Part shown: piece by piece, positions 38,706-45,051 of the stretch
How the letters are laid out: each line of letters opens with the position of its first letter
Position numbering within the stretch: the first letter of the stretch is position 1
Source: an uncultured Oscillospiraceae bacterium
GTDB taxonomy: Bacteria; Bacillota; Clostridia; Oscillospirales; Oscillospiraceae
DNA length: 50,086 nucleotides
NCBI GenBank assembly: GCA_934655875.1
Contig: CAKUHB010000019.1
Location: forward strand, 1 to 50,086
Reading direction: 5' to 3'
The notes under the pieces: model-generated
The model's input: only the letters and a program-made list of their open reading frames with translations
Told to the model about the DNA's origin: nothing
The model's database searches: none
Made by a program: the position numbers and the translations under genes

Positions 38706-39518
38706 ATGCGAATTAACATTCGAAAAGCCGGACCGTTGATTGCAACCGGTCTGGCGTGTGCCGGGGTCATTGTGACTGCACTTCTGGCAGTAAAAAAAGC
38801 TCCAGAGGTTCAGGAAGCCGTGGAAGATACACGTTTGGAACGAGGCAGAGACCTGAAACCGCTCGAAGTTGTCAAAGCTGCTGCTCCCTCCGCATGGCCG
38901 GTATGTGCTGTTGCAGCTGGAACGATTGCCTGCATCGTTGGGATTCAAGCGATGAATCAAAAGCAGCAGGCATCTCTTGTGGCGATGTATGGTGTTGCGT
39001 CAAAGAGCTTGAAAAAGTATGACACCAAAATCAAAGAACTGTTTGGCGAGGATGCTCCCACAAAGGTAAAAACAGCGATTGCGCAGGACACAGCTGATAA
39101 GTGTCATGTTCCGAATCCAATTGGGGACGCTTGTATGTTCTACGATATGATTTCTGGTAGATATTTCACAAGTACAATGCTGGAAGTCCGAAATGCAGAG
39201 TATCATTTCAATCGGAACTTTGTCCTTCGTGGTGGACAGGCAGTTTTGAACGAACTATATGACTTTCTTGGTCTGGATCATATCGAGGGCGGTGACATTG
39301 CAGGCTGGGATGTCTGTGAAACCGGTGAATTCTATGGATATGAATGGATCGATTTTGACCACGAAAAGGTGACAATCACCGGCGATGACGGCAACGAGTT
39401 TGAATGCTATATTCTCTCTTGTCCATTCCCGCCCTGCTATTTGGATATGAAAGAAGAATTTGACCCCATTGAATTCGAATACGCAGAAAAAACACCGCTT
39501 ATTATGAAGGAGGCATGA
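38706..39518 (+). CDS. DUF6353 family phage-type membrane protein
   Basis: 270 residues. Two hydrophobic helices (about 10-27, PLIATGLACAGVIVTALLAV; and 61-80, AWPVCAVAAGTIACIVGIQA) are followed by a soluble domain with YDMISGRYFTSTMLEVRNAEYHFNRNF and DHEKVTITGDDGNEFECYIL. I recall this pattern as DUF6353, found in phages of Firmicutes; function unknown. AAGGAAG precedes the ATG. The last residues I-M-K-E-A-stop are encoded by the next boundary motif. Confidence 0.75.
   Translation: MRINIRKAGPLIATGLACAGVIVTALLAVKKAPEVQEAVEDTRLERGRDLKPLEVVKAAAPSAWPVCAVAAGTIACIVGIQAMNQKQQASLVAMYGVASKSLKKYDTKIKELFGEDAPTKVKTAIAQDTADKCHVPNPIGDACMFYDMISGRYFTSTMLEVRNAEYHFNRNFVLRGGQAVLNELYDFLGLDHIEGGDIAGWDVCETGEFYGYEWIDFDHEKVTITGDDGNEFECYILSCPFPPCYLDMKEEFDPIEFEYAEKTPLIMKEA
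39482..39513 (+). repeat. Cassette boundary motif, copy 7 (inside the DUF6353 3' end)
   Basis: CGCAGAAAAAACACCGCTTA then TTATGAAGGAGG at 39502, with ATG at offset 22, ending in the stop codon of the DUF6353 gene. Confidence 0.6.
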
Positions 39519-39522
39519 ATTT

Positions 39523-39687
39523 ATGAAAAAGATCAACACATTGAAAATTCTCGGCGTCATATCGTCCGTCCTTGGTCTGGTATTACCGTTACTGGATCAG
39601 TATCTGGACGAGCAGAAAACCAGAGAAATCGCACGTGAAGAAGCTCAGAAAGTTCTGGCCGAATCCAACGAAGAAGAGTCTGAATAA
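39523..39687 (+). CDS. Small membrane protein with acidic tail (54 aa)
   Basis: 54 residues: a basic start MKKINTLKI, one membrane helix (LGVISSVLGLVLPLL) and a charged helix KTREIAREEAQKVLAESNEE. The ATG is ten bases after GGAGG. The stop lies in the loop of hairpin 39673-39700. Function unknown. Confidence 0.65.
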   Translation: MKKINTLKILGVISSVLGLVLPLLDQYLDEQKTREIAREEAQKVLAESNEEESE

Positions 39688-39700
39688 GGCTCTTCTTTTA
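39673..39700 (+). terminator. Cassette hairpin 7, stop codon in the loop
   Basis: GAAGAGTC-TGAATAA-GGCTCTTC (one G-U) then TTTTAT. The TAA in the loop ends the 54-residue gene. Confidence 0.7.
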
Positions 39701-39708
39701 TATTTACT

Positions 39709-40005
39709 ATGGATGCAGCTGAACTGGTCGTGAAGTACATAGAGACTTCACTTCCTCCGCCTCAGATCGAATGGGGACGAAGAGAATTTGACCAGAGAAT
39801 CTATGAACGATGGGCAGCAGACGAACTGTTGTCACACCTGCTTAACCGCGGTGAAAAAGATCCGATTGCAGTTGCTGATGGATATTTGCTATCTCTTATC
39901 GCTGCGACGGGGTCTTGCGTAGACAATAAAAACCTTATATTTTCCTCTGCGATTCATACCGCGGAGACGATATTACATCTCATTGAGAAGGAGTATTCAG
40001 TATGA
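39709..40005 (+). CDS. Element protein of unknown function (98 aa)
   Basis: 98 residues, mostly helical: MDAAELVVKYIETSLPPPQI, REFDQRIYERWAADELLSHLL and a C-terminal helix TAETILHLIEKEYSV. No family is recognised. I see no Shine-Dalgarno before the ATG at 39709, which follows the T-run of hairpin 7 by nine bases, so the start may be leaderless, coupled or further inside. The stop overlaps a nine-codon frame (40002-40031). Confidence 0.55.
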   Translation: MDAAELVVKYIETSLPPPQIEWGRREFDQRIYERWAADELLSHLLNRGEKDPIAVADGYLLSLIAATGSCVDNKNLIFSSAIHTAETILHLIEKEYSV

Positions 40006-40063
40006 AGACGACAACTTTAGTCTTAAGTTAAATCGTATACGCTTTCTAGCGAGTGGTAAAAGT

Positions 40064-40129
40064 CTGAAGTGTAAGCGCTGGTCGTGCTGGTGTGTTTAAG
40101 CCGTTAGTAGCAGAAATTAACCACTTCAG
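40064..40129 (+). other. Structured non-coding stretch in the element
   Basis: The 183-base gap 40006-40188 has no good gene. CTGAAGTG (40064-40071) and CACTTCAG (40122-40129) can close a 66-base stem-loop containing GTGCTGGTGTG and TTAGTAGCAG. It could be a small RNA or a cis-element; no promoter or terminator is clear. Confidence 0.3.
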
Positions 40130-40188
40130 CTCTAATAGTGATGTACAATTACCTCAATAATTAACTGCATAAGGAGGGCCAATATAGA

Positions 40189-40494
40189 ATGAACACCTTT
40201 ACCAATATCGTTACAATCTGCGCTGGGATCACATCGATCCTGGCGCTTTCTATTATGCTCGTAAAGCCTTTCCGCGAGAAGTTTTTTGACTTTGAATCGA
40301 TTCGGGAAGGACTGAAATGTATGCTGCGGGCGGATATGCTTCGGGTCTACTACAAACATCTTGATGAGAAGCAGATCCACCAGCATGAATATGAGAATTT
40401 CATGTACGAATACAAAGCTTATAAGGCACTGAAGGGTAATAGTTTCATTGAACATGTAAAAACAGAAGTAGATTCATGGAGCGTGGTTCCATGA
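40189..40494 (+). CDS. Phage-type membrane-anchored protein near holin (101 aa)
   Basis: 101 residues. An N-terminal membrane helix (TNIVTICAGITSILALSIMLV) is followed by a soluble part with GLKCMLRADMLRVYYKH, HQHEYENFMYEYKAYKALKGNSFIE. This pattern is one I associate with a protein next to holins in Firmicutes phages; its role is not established. AAGGAGG lies upstream of the ATG at a spacing of about ten. ATGA overlap with the next gene. Confidence 0.75.
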   Translation: MNTFTNIVTICAGITSILALSIMLVKPFREKFFDFESIREGLKCMLRADMLRVYYKHLDEKQIHQHEYENFMYEYKAYKALKGNSFIEHVKTEVDSWSVVP

Positions 40495-40733
40495 TCTACC
40501 ATAAATCAAAATGGGCAAAAGGTGAGATGGCCAGGACTATTGTTATCTACTGTATCAAGGTGCTGACATATGTTCTGATCTGGGCTATCTTGCTGACGAC
40601 CATTGCGACGATCTTCAAACTGCAAATCGACTTATCCGCTGTACTAAATTTCACGGCTATTACTTTTGGTGGGGAATTGGTTCTTTTAGCCTTTAAGCGA
40701 GTTTTCGCGAAAAAGAATGAGGAGGTAAATTAG
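40491..40733 (+). CDS. Holin-like membrane protein 1 (80 aa)
   Basis: 80 residues from the ATG in the ATGA overlap at 40491 (an ATG five codons earlier is an alternative). Two membrane helices: TIVIYCIKVLTYVLIWAILL and VLNFTAITFGGELVLLAFK, with a charged C-terminus (KRVFAKKNEEVN). Size and topology fit a phage holin or holin partner, and it lies two genes upstream of the endolysin. Confidence 0.65.
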   Translation: MIYHKSKWAKGEMARTIVIYCIKVLTYVLIWAILLTTIATIFKLQIDLSAVLNFTAITFGGELVLLAFKRVFAKKNEEVN

Positions 40734-40955
40734 ATGATCAATATTATCAAACGGGCTGCTTCTCTTCTTAGTGTCAAGAGCATTGTAACGCTCGTGCTTA
40801 CGGGTGTTTTTGCGTATCTGGCAGTTAAGAAAATGATCAGCCAGGAGTTTATGATGGTGTATACCGTCATTATTGCATTCTACTTCGGTACGCAGTCTCA
40901 GAAACTTCAGGATGTCATTACAAAGAAAGATGGTGAAGAGAATGCCGACGATTAA
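40734..40955 (+). CDS. Holin-like membrane protein 2 (73 aa)
   Basis: 73 residues, two helices (IVTLVLTGVFAYLAV; FMMVYTVIIAFYFGTQS) and a charged tail KLQDVITKKDGEENADD. This matches small phage holins found directly before amidase endolysins. It starts immediately after the previous stop with GAGGAGG upstream, and overlaps the amidase gene by 14 bases, so holin and endolysin are cotranslated. Confidence 0.75.
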   Translation: MINIIKRAASLLSVKSIVTLVLTGVFAYLAVKKMISQEFMMVYTVIIAFYFGTQSQKLQDVITKKDGEENADD

Positions 40956-41676
40956 GGAGAATCTGACGCCGATTCATTTCTATCGTAATGGTAATACCCC
41001 AAAGTATCTGGTCATCCATTACTTTGGCGGTCTGAGTAGTGCGCTTAGTGCTGCTGAGTGGTTCAAAGACCCTCGTGCCCAAGGCTCGGCTCACTACTGC
41101 GTTGACGAGACTGATGTAATTCAGCACTGTGTCAGAGATCAGGACGGCGCATGGCATTGCGGTGCAGTTGGAGGGCTCCGGTACATTCATCCATACTGCC
41201 GCAATAACAATTCCATTGGCATTGAAATGCGACCGTCAAAGATCAACCACGCATCAATTAACGCCACTGATAAGGACTGGTACTTCAATGATCGAGTCGT
41301 AGAGAATACGATTTGGCTGTGTGTGCAGCTCATGAAGAAGTATAAGATCCCTATCGAAAATGTCGTTCGTCATTGGGATGTAACGGGCAAAATCTGCCCT
41401 GCCCCGTATGTTGGTGCATACTATAACACTTATTACGGAACAACTGGCGATCAGCAGTGGGGAAAATTCAAAGAACGTCTGGAGGAGGAACTTGAAATGA
41501 GGTACAACAAACTCGGAGAAGTGAAAAATCAGGACTACCGCAAAACGCTGGACAAGCTGGTTCGCAAAGGCCTGCTTAAAGGTAAAGGCGGTGTTGGAGA
41601 AGGTCTCATCGTCGATATGAGTGAGGATATGGTCAGAACGCTTGTGATCCTTGACCGGGCTGGGAAGTTCGACTGA
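40942..41676 (+). CDS. N-acetylmuramoyl-L-alanine amidase (endolysin)
   Basis: 244 residues. An Amidase_2 (PGRP-like) domain at about 8-165 with zinc ligands H26 (LVIHYFG), H144 (VVRHWDVTGK) and C152 (ICPAP). It cuts the MurNAc-L-Ala bond of peptidoglycan. The C-terminal part (about 180-244) has repeats of charged helix, possibly a wall-binding region. No signal peptide, so release depends on the holin. The ATG at 40942 lies inside the holin gene; an ATG four codons earlier is possible. Confidence 0.9.
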   Translation: MPTIKENLTPIHFYRNGNTPKYLVIHYFGGLSSALSAAEWFKDPRAQGSAHYCVDETDVIQHCVRDQDGAWHCGAVGGLRYIHPYCRNNNSIGIEMRPSKINHASINATDKDWYFNDRVVENTIWLCVQLMKKYKIPIENVVRHWDVTGKICPAPYVGAYYNTYYGTTGDQQWGKFKERLEEELEMRYNKLGEVKNQDYRKTLDKLVRKGLLKGKGGVGEGLIVDMSEDMVRTLVILDRAGKFD

Positions 41677-41683
41677 TAAAAAA

Positions 41684-41711
41684 TCCCCACCATAGCGAAC
41701 TACGGTGGGGA
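41684..41711 (-). terminator. Terminator facing the host gene, at the right end of the element
   Basis: TCCCCACC / GGTGGGGA stem. The run AAAAAA before it on the plus strand becomes TTTTTT after it on the minus strand, so it ends transcription coming from the GGGtGRT gene. It could also stop the element's own transcript weakly. Confidence 0.7.
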
Positions 41712-41713
41712 AG

Positions 41714-41729
41714 TAGAATGTAAATGTAG
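41714..41729. repeat. Right member of the 16-bp terminal inverted pair
   Basis: TAGAATGTAAATGTAG, exact reverse complement of 34574-34589. Further GTAGAA/GTAGGA words follow up to 41770, suggesting several integrase arm sites. Confidence 0.65.
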
Positions 41730-41816
41730 GAGTGCAGTGTAGAAGTAGTGTAGAAACCTTGTAGGAATAGCCTACATTGAATGGCTTCTTCCTACTTCTA
41801 CCTGCGCTGTTTCACA

Positions 41817-41829
41817 TTGAAAACACTAG
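41817..41829. repeat. Right member of the 13-bp terminal inverted pair
   Basis: TTGAAAACACTAG, exact reverse complement of 34520-34532. Confidence 0.6.
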
Positions 41830-41846
41830 ACTTTTTCTATTTAGGC

Positions 41847-41855
41847 TTACTTCAT
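41847..41855. other. Right attachment core, overlapping the GGGtGRT stop codon
   Basis: TTACTTCAT, which on the minus strand is ATG-AAG-TAA, the last two codons and stop of the GGGtGRT gene. Confidence 0.75.
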
Positions 41856-42845
41856 GGCCTCTTCAACAGCAACTGCAACTGCGACAGTCGCGCCGACCAT
41901 GGGGTTGTTGCCCATGCCGAGGAAGCCCATCATCTCGACGTGTGCCGGGACGGAGGAGGAGCCTGCGAACTGGGCGTCGGAGTGCATACGGCCCATGGTG
42001 TCAGTCATGCCGTAGGAAGCGGGGCCTGCGGCCATGTTGTCCGGGTGCAGGGTACGGCCCGTGCCGCCGCCGGAAGCGACGGAGAAGTACTTCTTGCCCA
42101 TCTGGACGCATTCCTTCTTGTAGGTGCCGGCGACCGGATGCTGGAAGCGGGTCGGGTTGGTGGAGTTGCCGGTGATGGAGACGTCGACGCCTTCCTTGTG
42201 CATGATGGCAACGCCCTCGCGGACATCGTCAGCGCCATAGCAGCGGACGTTGGCGCGCTCGCCCTCGGAGTAGCGGATCTCGCGGACGATCTTCAGCTCG
42301 CCGGTGTAGTAGTCGAACTGGGTCTGGACATAGGTGAAGCCGTTGATGCGGGAGATGATCTGGGCGGCGTCCTTGCCAAGGCCGTTCAGGATGACGCGCA
42401 GGGGCTTCTTACGAGCCTTGTTGGCATTCTTGACGATGCCGATGGCGCCCTCAGCGGCTGCGAAGGACTCGTGGCCGGCGAGGAAGCAGAAGCACTCAGA
42501 CTCCTCGGACAGGAGCATCGCGCCCAGGTTGCCGTGGCCAAGGCCGACCTTGCGGTCGTCGGCGACGGAGCCGTCGATGCAGAAGGCCTGCAGGCCCTCG
42601 CCGATGGCGGTAGCGGCTTCGGCAGCGGTCTTGACGCCCTTCTTCATGGCGATGGCAGCGCCGACGGTGTATGCCCAGCAGGCGTTTTCAAAGCAGATGG
42701 GCTGGATGCCCTTGACGATCTCATACGGGTCAAAGCCCTTGGCCTGGCACATTTCGCGGCAGGCCTCGACGGACTCGATGCCATACTGCTTGAGGACGCC
42801 GTTGATCTTGTCGATTCTTCTGTCGTAGTTTTCAAACAAAGCCAT
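41847..42845 (-). CDS. GGGtGRT family protein
   Basis: 332 residues. The name-giving motif GGGTGRT is at 259-265, within YFSVASGGGTGRTLHPDNMAAG. The N-terminus is MALFENYDRRIDKINGVLKQ. The family occurs in anaerobes, next to a NifU-like Fe-S scaffold as here; its role is not established and a link to Fe-S or metal handling is inference. AAGGAGG precedes the ATG, 18 bases after the scaffold gene. The integrated element uses its 3' end as attachment site but leaves the protein intact. Confidence 0.88.
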   Translation of the reverse strand: MALFENYDRRIDKINGVLKQYGIESVEACREMCQAKGFDPYEIVKGIQPICFENACWAYTVGAAIAMKKGVKTAAEAATAIGEGLQAFCIDGSVADDRKVGLGHGNLGAMLLSEESECFCFLAGHESFAAAEGAIGIVKNANKARKKPLRVILNGLGKDAAQIISRINGFTYVQTQFDYYTGELKIVREIRYSEGERANVRCYGADDVREGVAIMHKEGVDVSITGNSTNPTRFQHPVAGTYKKECVQMGKKYFSVASGGGTGRTLHPDNMAAGPASYGMTDTMGRMHSDAQFAGSSSVPAHVEMMGFLGMGNNPMVGATVAVAVAVEEAMK

Positions 42846-42863
42846 TTTCGTGTCCTCCTTCTC

Positions 42864-43556
42864 TTATTCCTGACGCGGGTCGATATACTTCGCCGCGGTG
42901 TCCCACTGGCCATAGTGGCCGGTTGCCTTCTTGATGGCTTCCGCAGGCTCGTCGCCCTTCTTGATGAAGTCCATCATCTTGCCAAAGTTGATGAACTCGT
43001 AGCCGACGATCTCGTCGTCCTTGTTGAGAGCGATCTTGGAGCAGTAGCCCTCGGCCATCTCCAGGTAGCGTGGGCCCTTTTCCTTGGTGGCGAACATGGT
43101 GCCGACCTGGCTTCTGAGGCCCTTGCCGAGATCTTCCAGAGAAGCGCCGACTGCAAGGCCGTCCTCAGAGAAGGCGGACTGGCTGCGGCCGTAGACGATC
43201 TGGAGGAACAGCTCGCGCATGGCGGTATTGATAGCGTCGCAGACGAGGTCGGTGTTGAGGGCCTCGAGGATGGTCTTGCCGATGAGGATCTCGGAAGCCA
43301 TAGCGGCGGAATGGGTCATGCCGGAGCAGCCGATGGTCTCGACCAGCGCTTCTTCGATGACGCCGTTCTTGATGTTCAGGCTCAGCTTACATGCGCCCTG
43401 CTGCGGTGCGCACCAGCCCACGCCATGCGTAAAGCCGGAGATATCCTTGATTTCCTTTGCCTGCACCCACTTGCCCTCTTCAGGGATGGGAGCCGGGCCG
43501 TGATACGCGCCCTTGGCAACCGGGCACATATGCTTGACTTCTGCAGTATAGATCAT
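42864..43556 (-). CDS. Iron-sulfur cluster assembly scaffold (NifU-like) protein
   Basis: 230 residues. Cysteines C11, C49, C56 and C77 (the last in ETIGCSGMTHSAAMASEIL, about 73-91) match a NifU/IscU-type fold, longer than IscU by a C-terminal extension. It would hold nascent Fe-S clusters. AAGGAAG lies eight bases before the ATG and a consensus promoter lies further upstream, so with the GGGtGRT gene it forms a two-gene operon. No cysteine desulfurase is adjacent, so its sulfur source is outside the window or not classical. Confidence 0.82.
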   Translation of the reverse strand: MIYTAEVKHMCPVAKGAYHGPAPIPEEGKWVQAKEIKDISGFTHGVGWCAPQQGACKLSLNIKNGVIEEALVETIGCSGMTHSAAMASEILIGKTILEALNTDLVCDAINTAMRELFLQIVYGRSQSAFSEDGLAVGASLEDLGKGLRSQVGTMFATKEKGPRYLEMAEGYCSKIALNKDDEIVGYEFINFGKMMDFIKKGDEPAEAIKKATGHYGQWDTAAKYIDPRQE

Positions 43557-43613
43557 ATACAGGTCTTCCTTTCAAGAATTGTAAAAGCCGGAATTGGCTA
43601 TTCTAACGATCGT

Positions 43614-43642
43614 ATTATAAGCTTTCCCGGAAATAAAGTCAA
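43614..43642 (-). promoter_or_regulatory. Promoter of the scaffold-GGGtGRT operon
   Basis: On the minus strand TTGACT (43637-43642), 17-base spacer, TATAAT (43614-43619), just after the upp stop. Confidence 0.85.
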
Positions 43643-43651
43643 GAAACACGC

Positions 43652-44299
43652 TTATTTCGTACCGAAGATGCGGTCGCCGGCGTCGCCGAGACCGGGGACG
43701 ATATAGCCGTGCTCGTTGAGCTTTTCATCGACTGCGCCGCAGTAGAGCTCGACGTCGGGATGCTTGTCGGTGATGAGCTTGATGCCTTCGGGGGCCGCAA
43801 CGAGAACCATGAGCTTGATATTATGGCAGCCACGCTTTTTCATCTCGGCGATGGCCGCGTCGGCGGAGCCGCCGGTGGCGAGCATCGGATCGACGATCAT
43901 GATATCACGCTCGGCGATATCCTTCGGCATTTTGCAGAAATAGACGTGCGGCTCGAGCGTTTCTTCGTCGCGGAACATGCCGATGTGGCCGACACGTGCG
44001 GACGGCACCATACGCAGAACGCCGTCGACGAGACCGAGACCGGCGCGCAGGATGGGGACAACGGCGATCTTCTTGCCGGCCAGCGTCGGCTCCTCTGCGG
44101 GGCAGATCGGGGTCTCGACCGTCTTGGTGGTGAGCGGAAGGTCGCGGGTCGCCTCATAGGTGATCAGCATGCCGATCTCGCTGACCAGCTCGCGGAAATC
44201 CTTGACGCTGGTGTTCTTGTCGCGCATGATCGTCAGCTTGTGTGCAACAAGCGGATGATCCATAACGTGTACGTGCTCTCCAAATGCGTTCATGCTCAT
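43652..44299 (-). CDS. upp: Uracil phosphoribosyltransferase
   Basis: 215 residues. Makes UMP from uracil and PRPP for pyrimidine salvage. The PRPP loop is DIMIVDPMLATGGSADAAI (132-150), and ILRAGLGLVDGVLRMVPSARVGHIGMFRDEET (83-114, described in pieces: ILRAGLGL and GHIGMFRDEET) is diagnostic. The C-terminal uracil-binding GYIVPGLGDAGDRIFGTK is intact. AAAGGAG lies before the ATG. It follows tsaB by 38 bases on the same strand. Confidence 0.97.
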   Translation of the reverse strand: MSMNAFGEHVHVMDHPLVAHKLTIMRDKNTSVKDFRELVSEIGMLITYEATRDLPLTTKTVETPICPAEEPTLAGKKIAVVPILRAGLGLVDGVLRMVPSARVGHIGMFRDEETLEPHVYFCKMPKDIAERDIMIVDPMLATGGSADAAIAEMKKRGCHNIKLMVLVAAPEGIKLITDKHPDVELYCGAVDEKLNEHGYIVPGLGDAGDRIFGTK

Positions 44300-44337
44300 G
44301 ATAAGGCTCCTTTTCTTTTCTGGTTTGCAGTATTCAG

Positions 44338-45051
44338 TTATTTTTTCAAATAAAAGTCGTGATCATTCTGCCGCGTCCGCTCGGCCTGCGCCATGCGCAG
44401 ATAATTGGGAGTAAGCGCGGCTGCATCGCCGGGGTCTCCTGCTTCGATGCGGGCCATCGCGCACAGCGCCACGCCGGACGCGTGCTGCTGGCGCAGCTGC
44501 TCAGGCAGAAGGTGAAGCAGAAGGCCGCTTCCGGCAAGCGTATCGGCGGTCAGCTTTGCGCCGTCGCCGACAAGCCAGATGGGGGCTTTTTCCCCGGCCA
44601 GCTCCTGCGCAAGCTCAAAGATGGCGAGCGCGCGATCCTCTGTGACGCGGCGCAGGACGCCCTGCTCCATGGCGAAGACAGCATTATAGATCTGCTGCTT
44701 TCTCGCGTCCATGCAGGCGCACCAGATACCGTCGGCATAGGCCGCGCCGCGCACCATCGCTTCGAGCGTGGACACGCCGTAGAGCGGCAGCTGCCGTCCC
44801 CATGCAAAGCCCTTGGCACAGGCCATGCCGATGCGCACGCCTGTGAAGCTGCCGGGCCCGGCGGCCACGGCGACGGCGTCGATGTCCTGCGGCGTGAGGC
44901 CGCAGTTGGTCAGCATGTCCTTGGCCATCTCCATGAGCGTGCGGCTGTGGGTCTGGCCGGAGTTCTGCGTATATTCCGCCAGCAGCGCGCCGTCGGACAA
45001 AAGCGCCGTGCTGGCCGCCTTGGCGGAGGATTCAAAGGCAAGCAGCTTCAA
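44338..45051 (-). CDS. tsaB: tRNA threonylcarbamoyladenosine biosynthesis protein TsaB (TTG start)
   Basis: 237 residues. TsaB is the non-catalytic partner of TsaD in making t6A37 in ANN-reading tRNAs. The ASKHA-type N-terminus KLLAFESSAKAASTALL and AVAAGPGSFTGVRIGMACAKGFA (about 72-94) are diagnostic. The start is a TTG with AGGAGG eight to nine bases upstream, inside the end of tsaE (20-base overlap); upstream open frame is the tsaE shadow. tsaD and rimI are not in the window. Confidence 0.94.
   Translation of the reverse strand: MKLLAFESSAKAASTALLSDGALLAEYTQNSGQTHSRTLMEMAKDMLTNCGLTPQDIDAVAVAAGPGSFTGVRIGMACAKGFAWGRQLPLYGVSTLEAMVRGAAYADGIWCACMDARKQQIYNAVFAMEQGVLRRVTEDRALAIFELAQELAGEKAPIWLVGDGAKLTADTLAGSGLLLHLLPEQLRQQHASGVALCAMARIEAGDPGDAAALTPNYLRMAQAERTRQNDHDFYLKK

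Larger units (their letters stand above)
34475..41855. mobile_element. ~7.4-kb integrated element (integrase-holin-endolysin, cassette array)
   Basis: Bounded by TTACTTCAT at 34475-34483 and 41847-41855. Next to the left core a diverged copy of the GGGtGRT 3' end is readable on the minus strand (T-E-S-V-E-E-A-M-K-stop), matching V-E-E-A-M-K-stop of the intact gene at the right end. The content is visibly AT-richer than the flanks and includes a tyrosine integrase, an Xis-like protein, tiny membrane proteins, a tRNA-like gene, DUF6353, holin-like proteins and an amidase. No capsid, terminase, tail, repressor or replication gene is recognised. Confidence 0.85.

Noticed and set aside
40706..40737. 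Eighth copy of the cassette boundary motif (CGCGAAAAAGAATGAGGAGG)
   Set aside because: CGCGAAA is present but the next ATG is at offset 11, not 22, and the sequence lies within the holin-like coding frame; counted as chance.
41781..43706. A 641-codon plus-strand open frame across the GGGtGRT, scaffold and upp end
   Set aside because: It runs through the promoter and intergenic spacers of three minus-strand genes with solid motifs; composition is typical of an antisense shadow.
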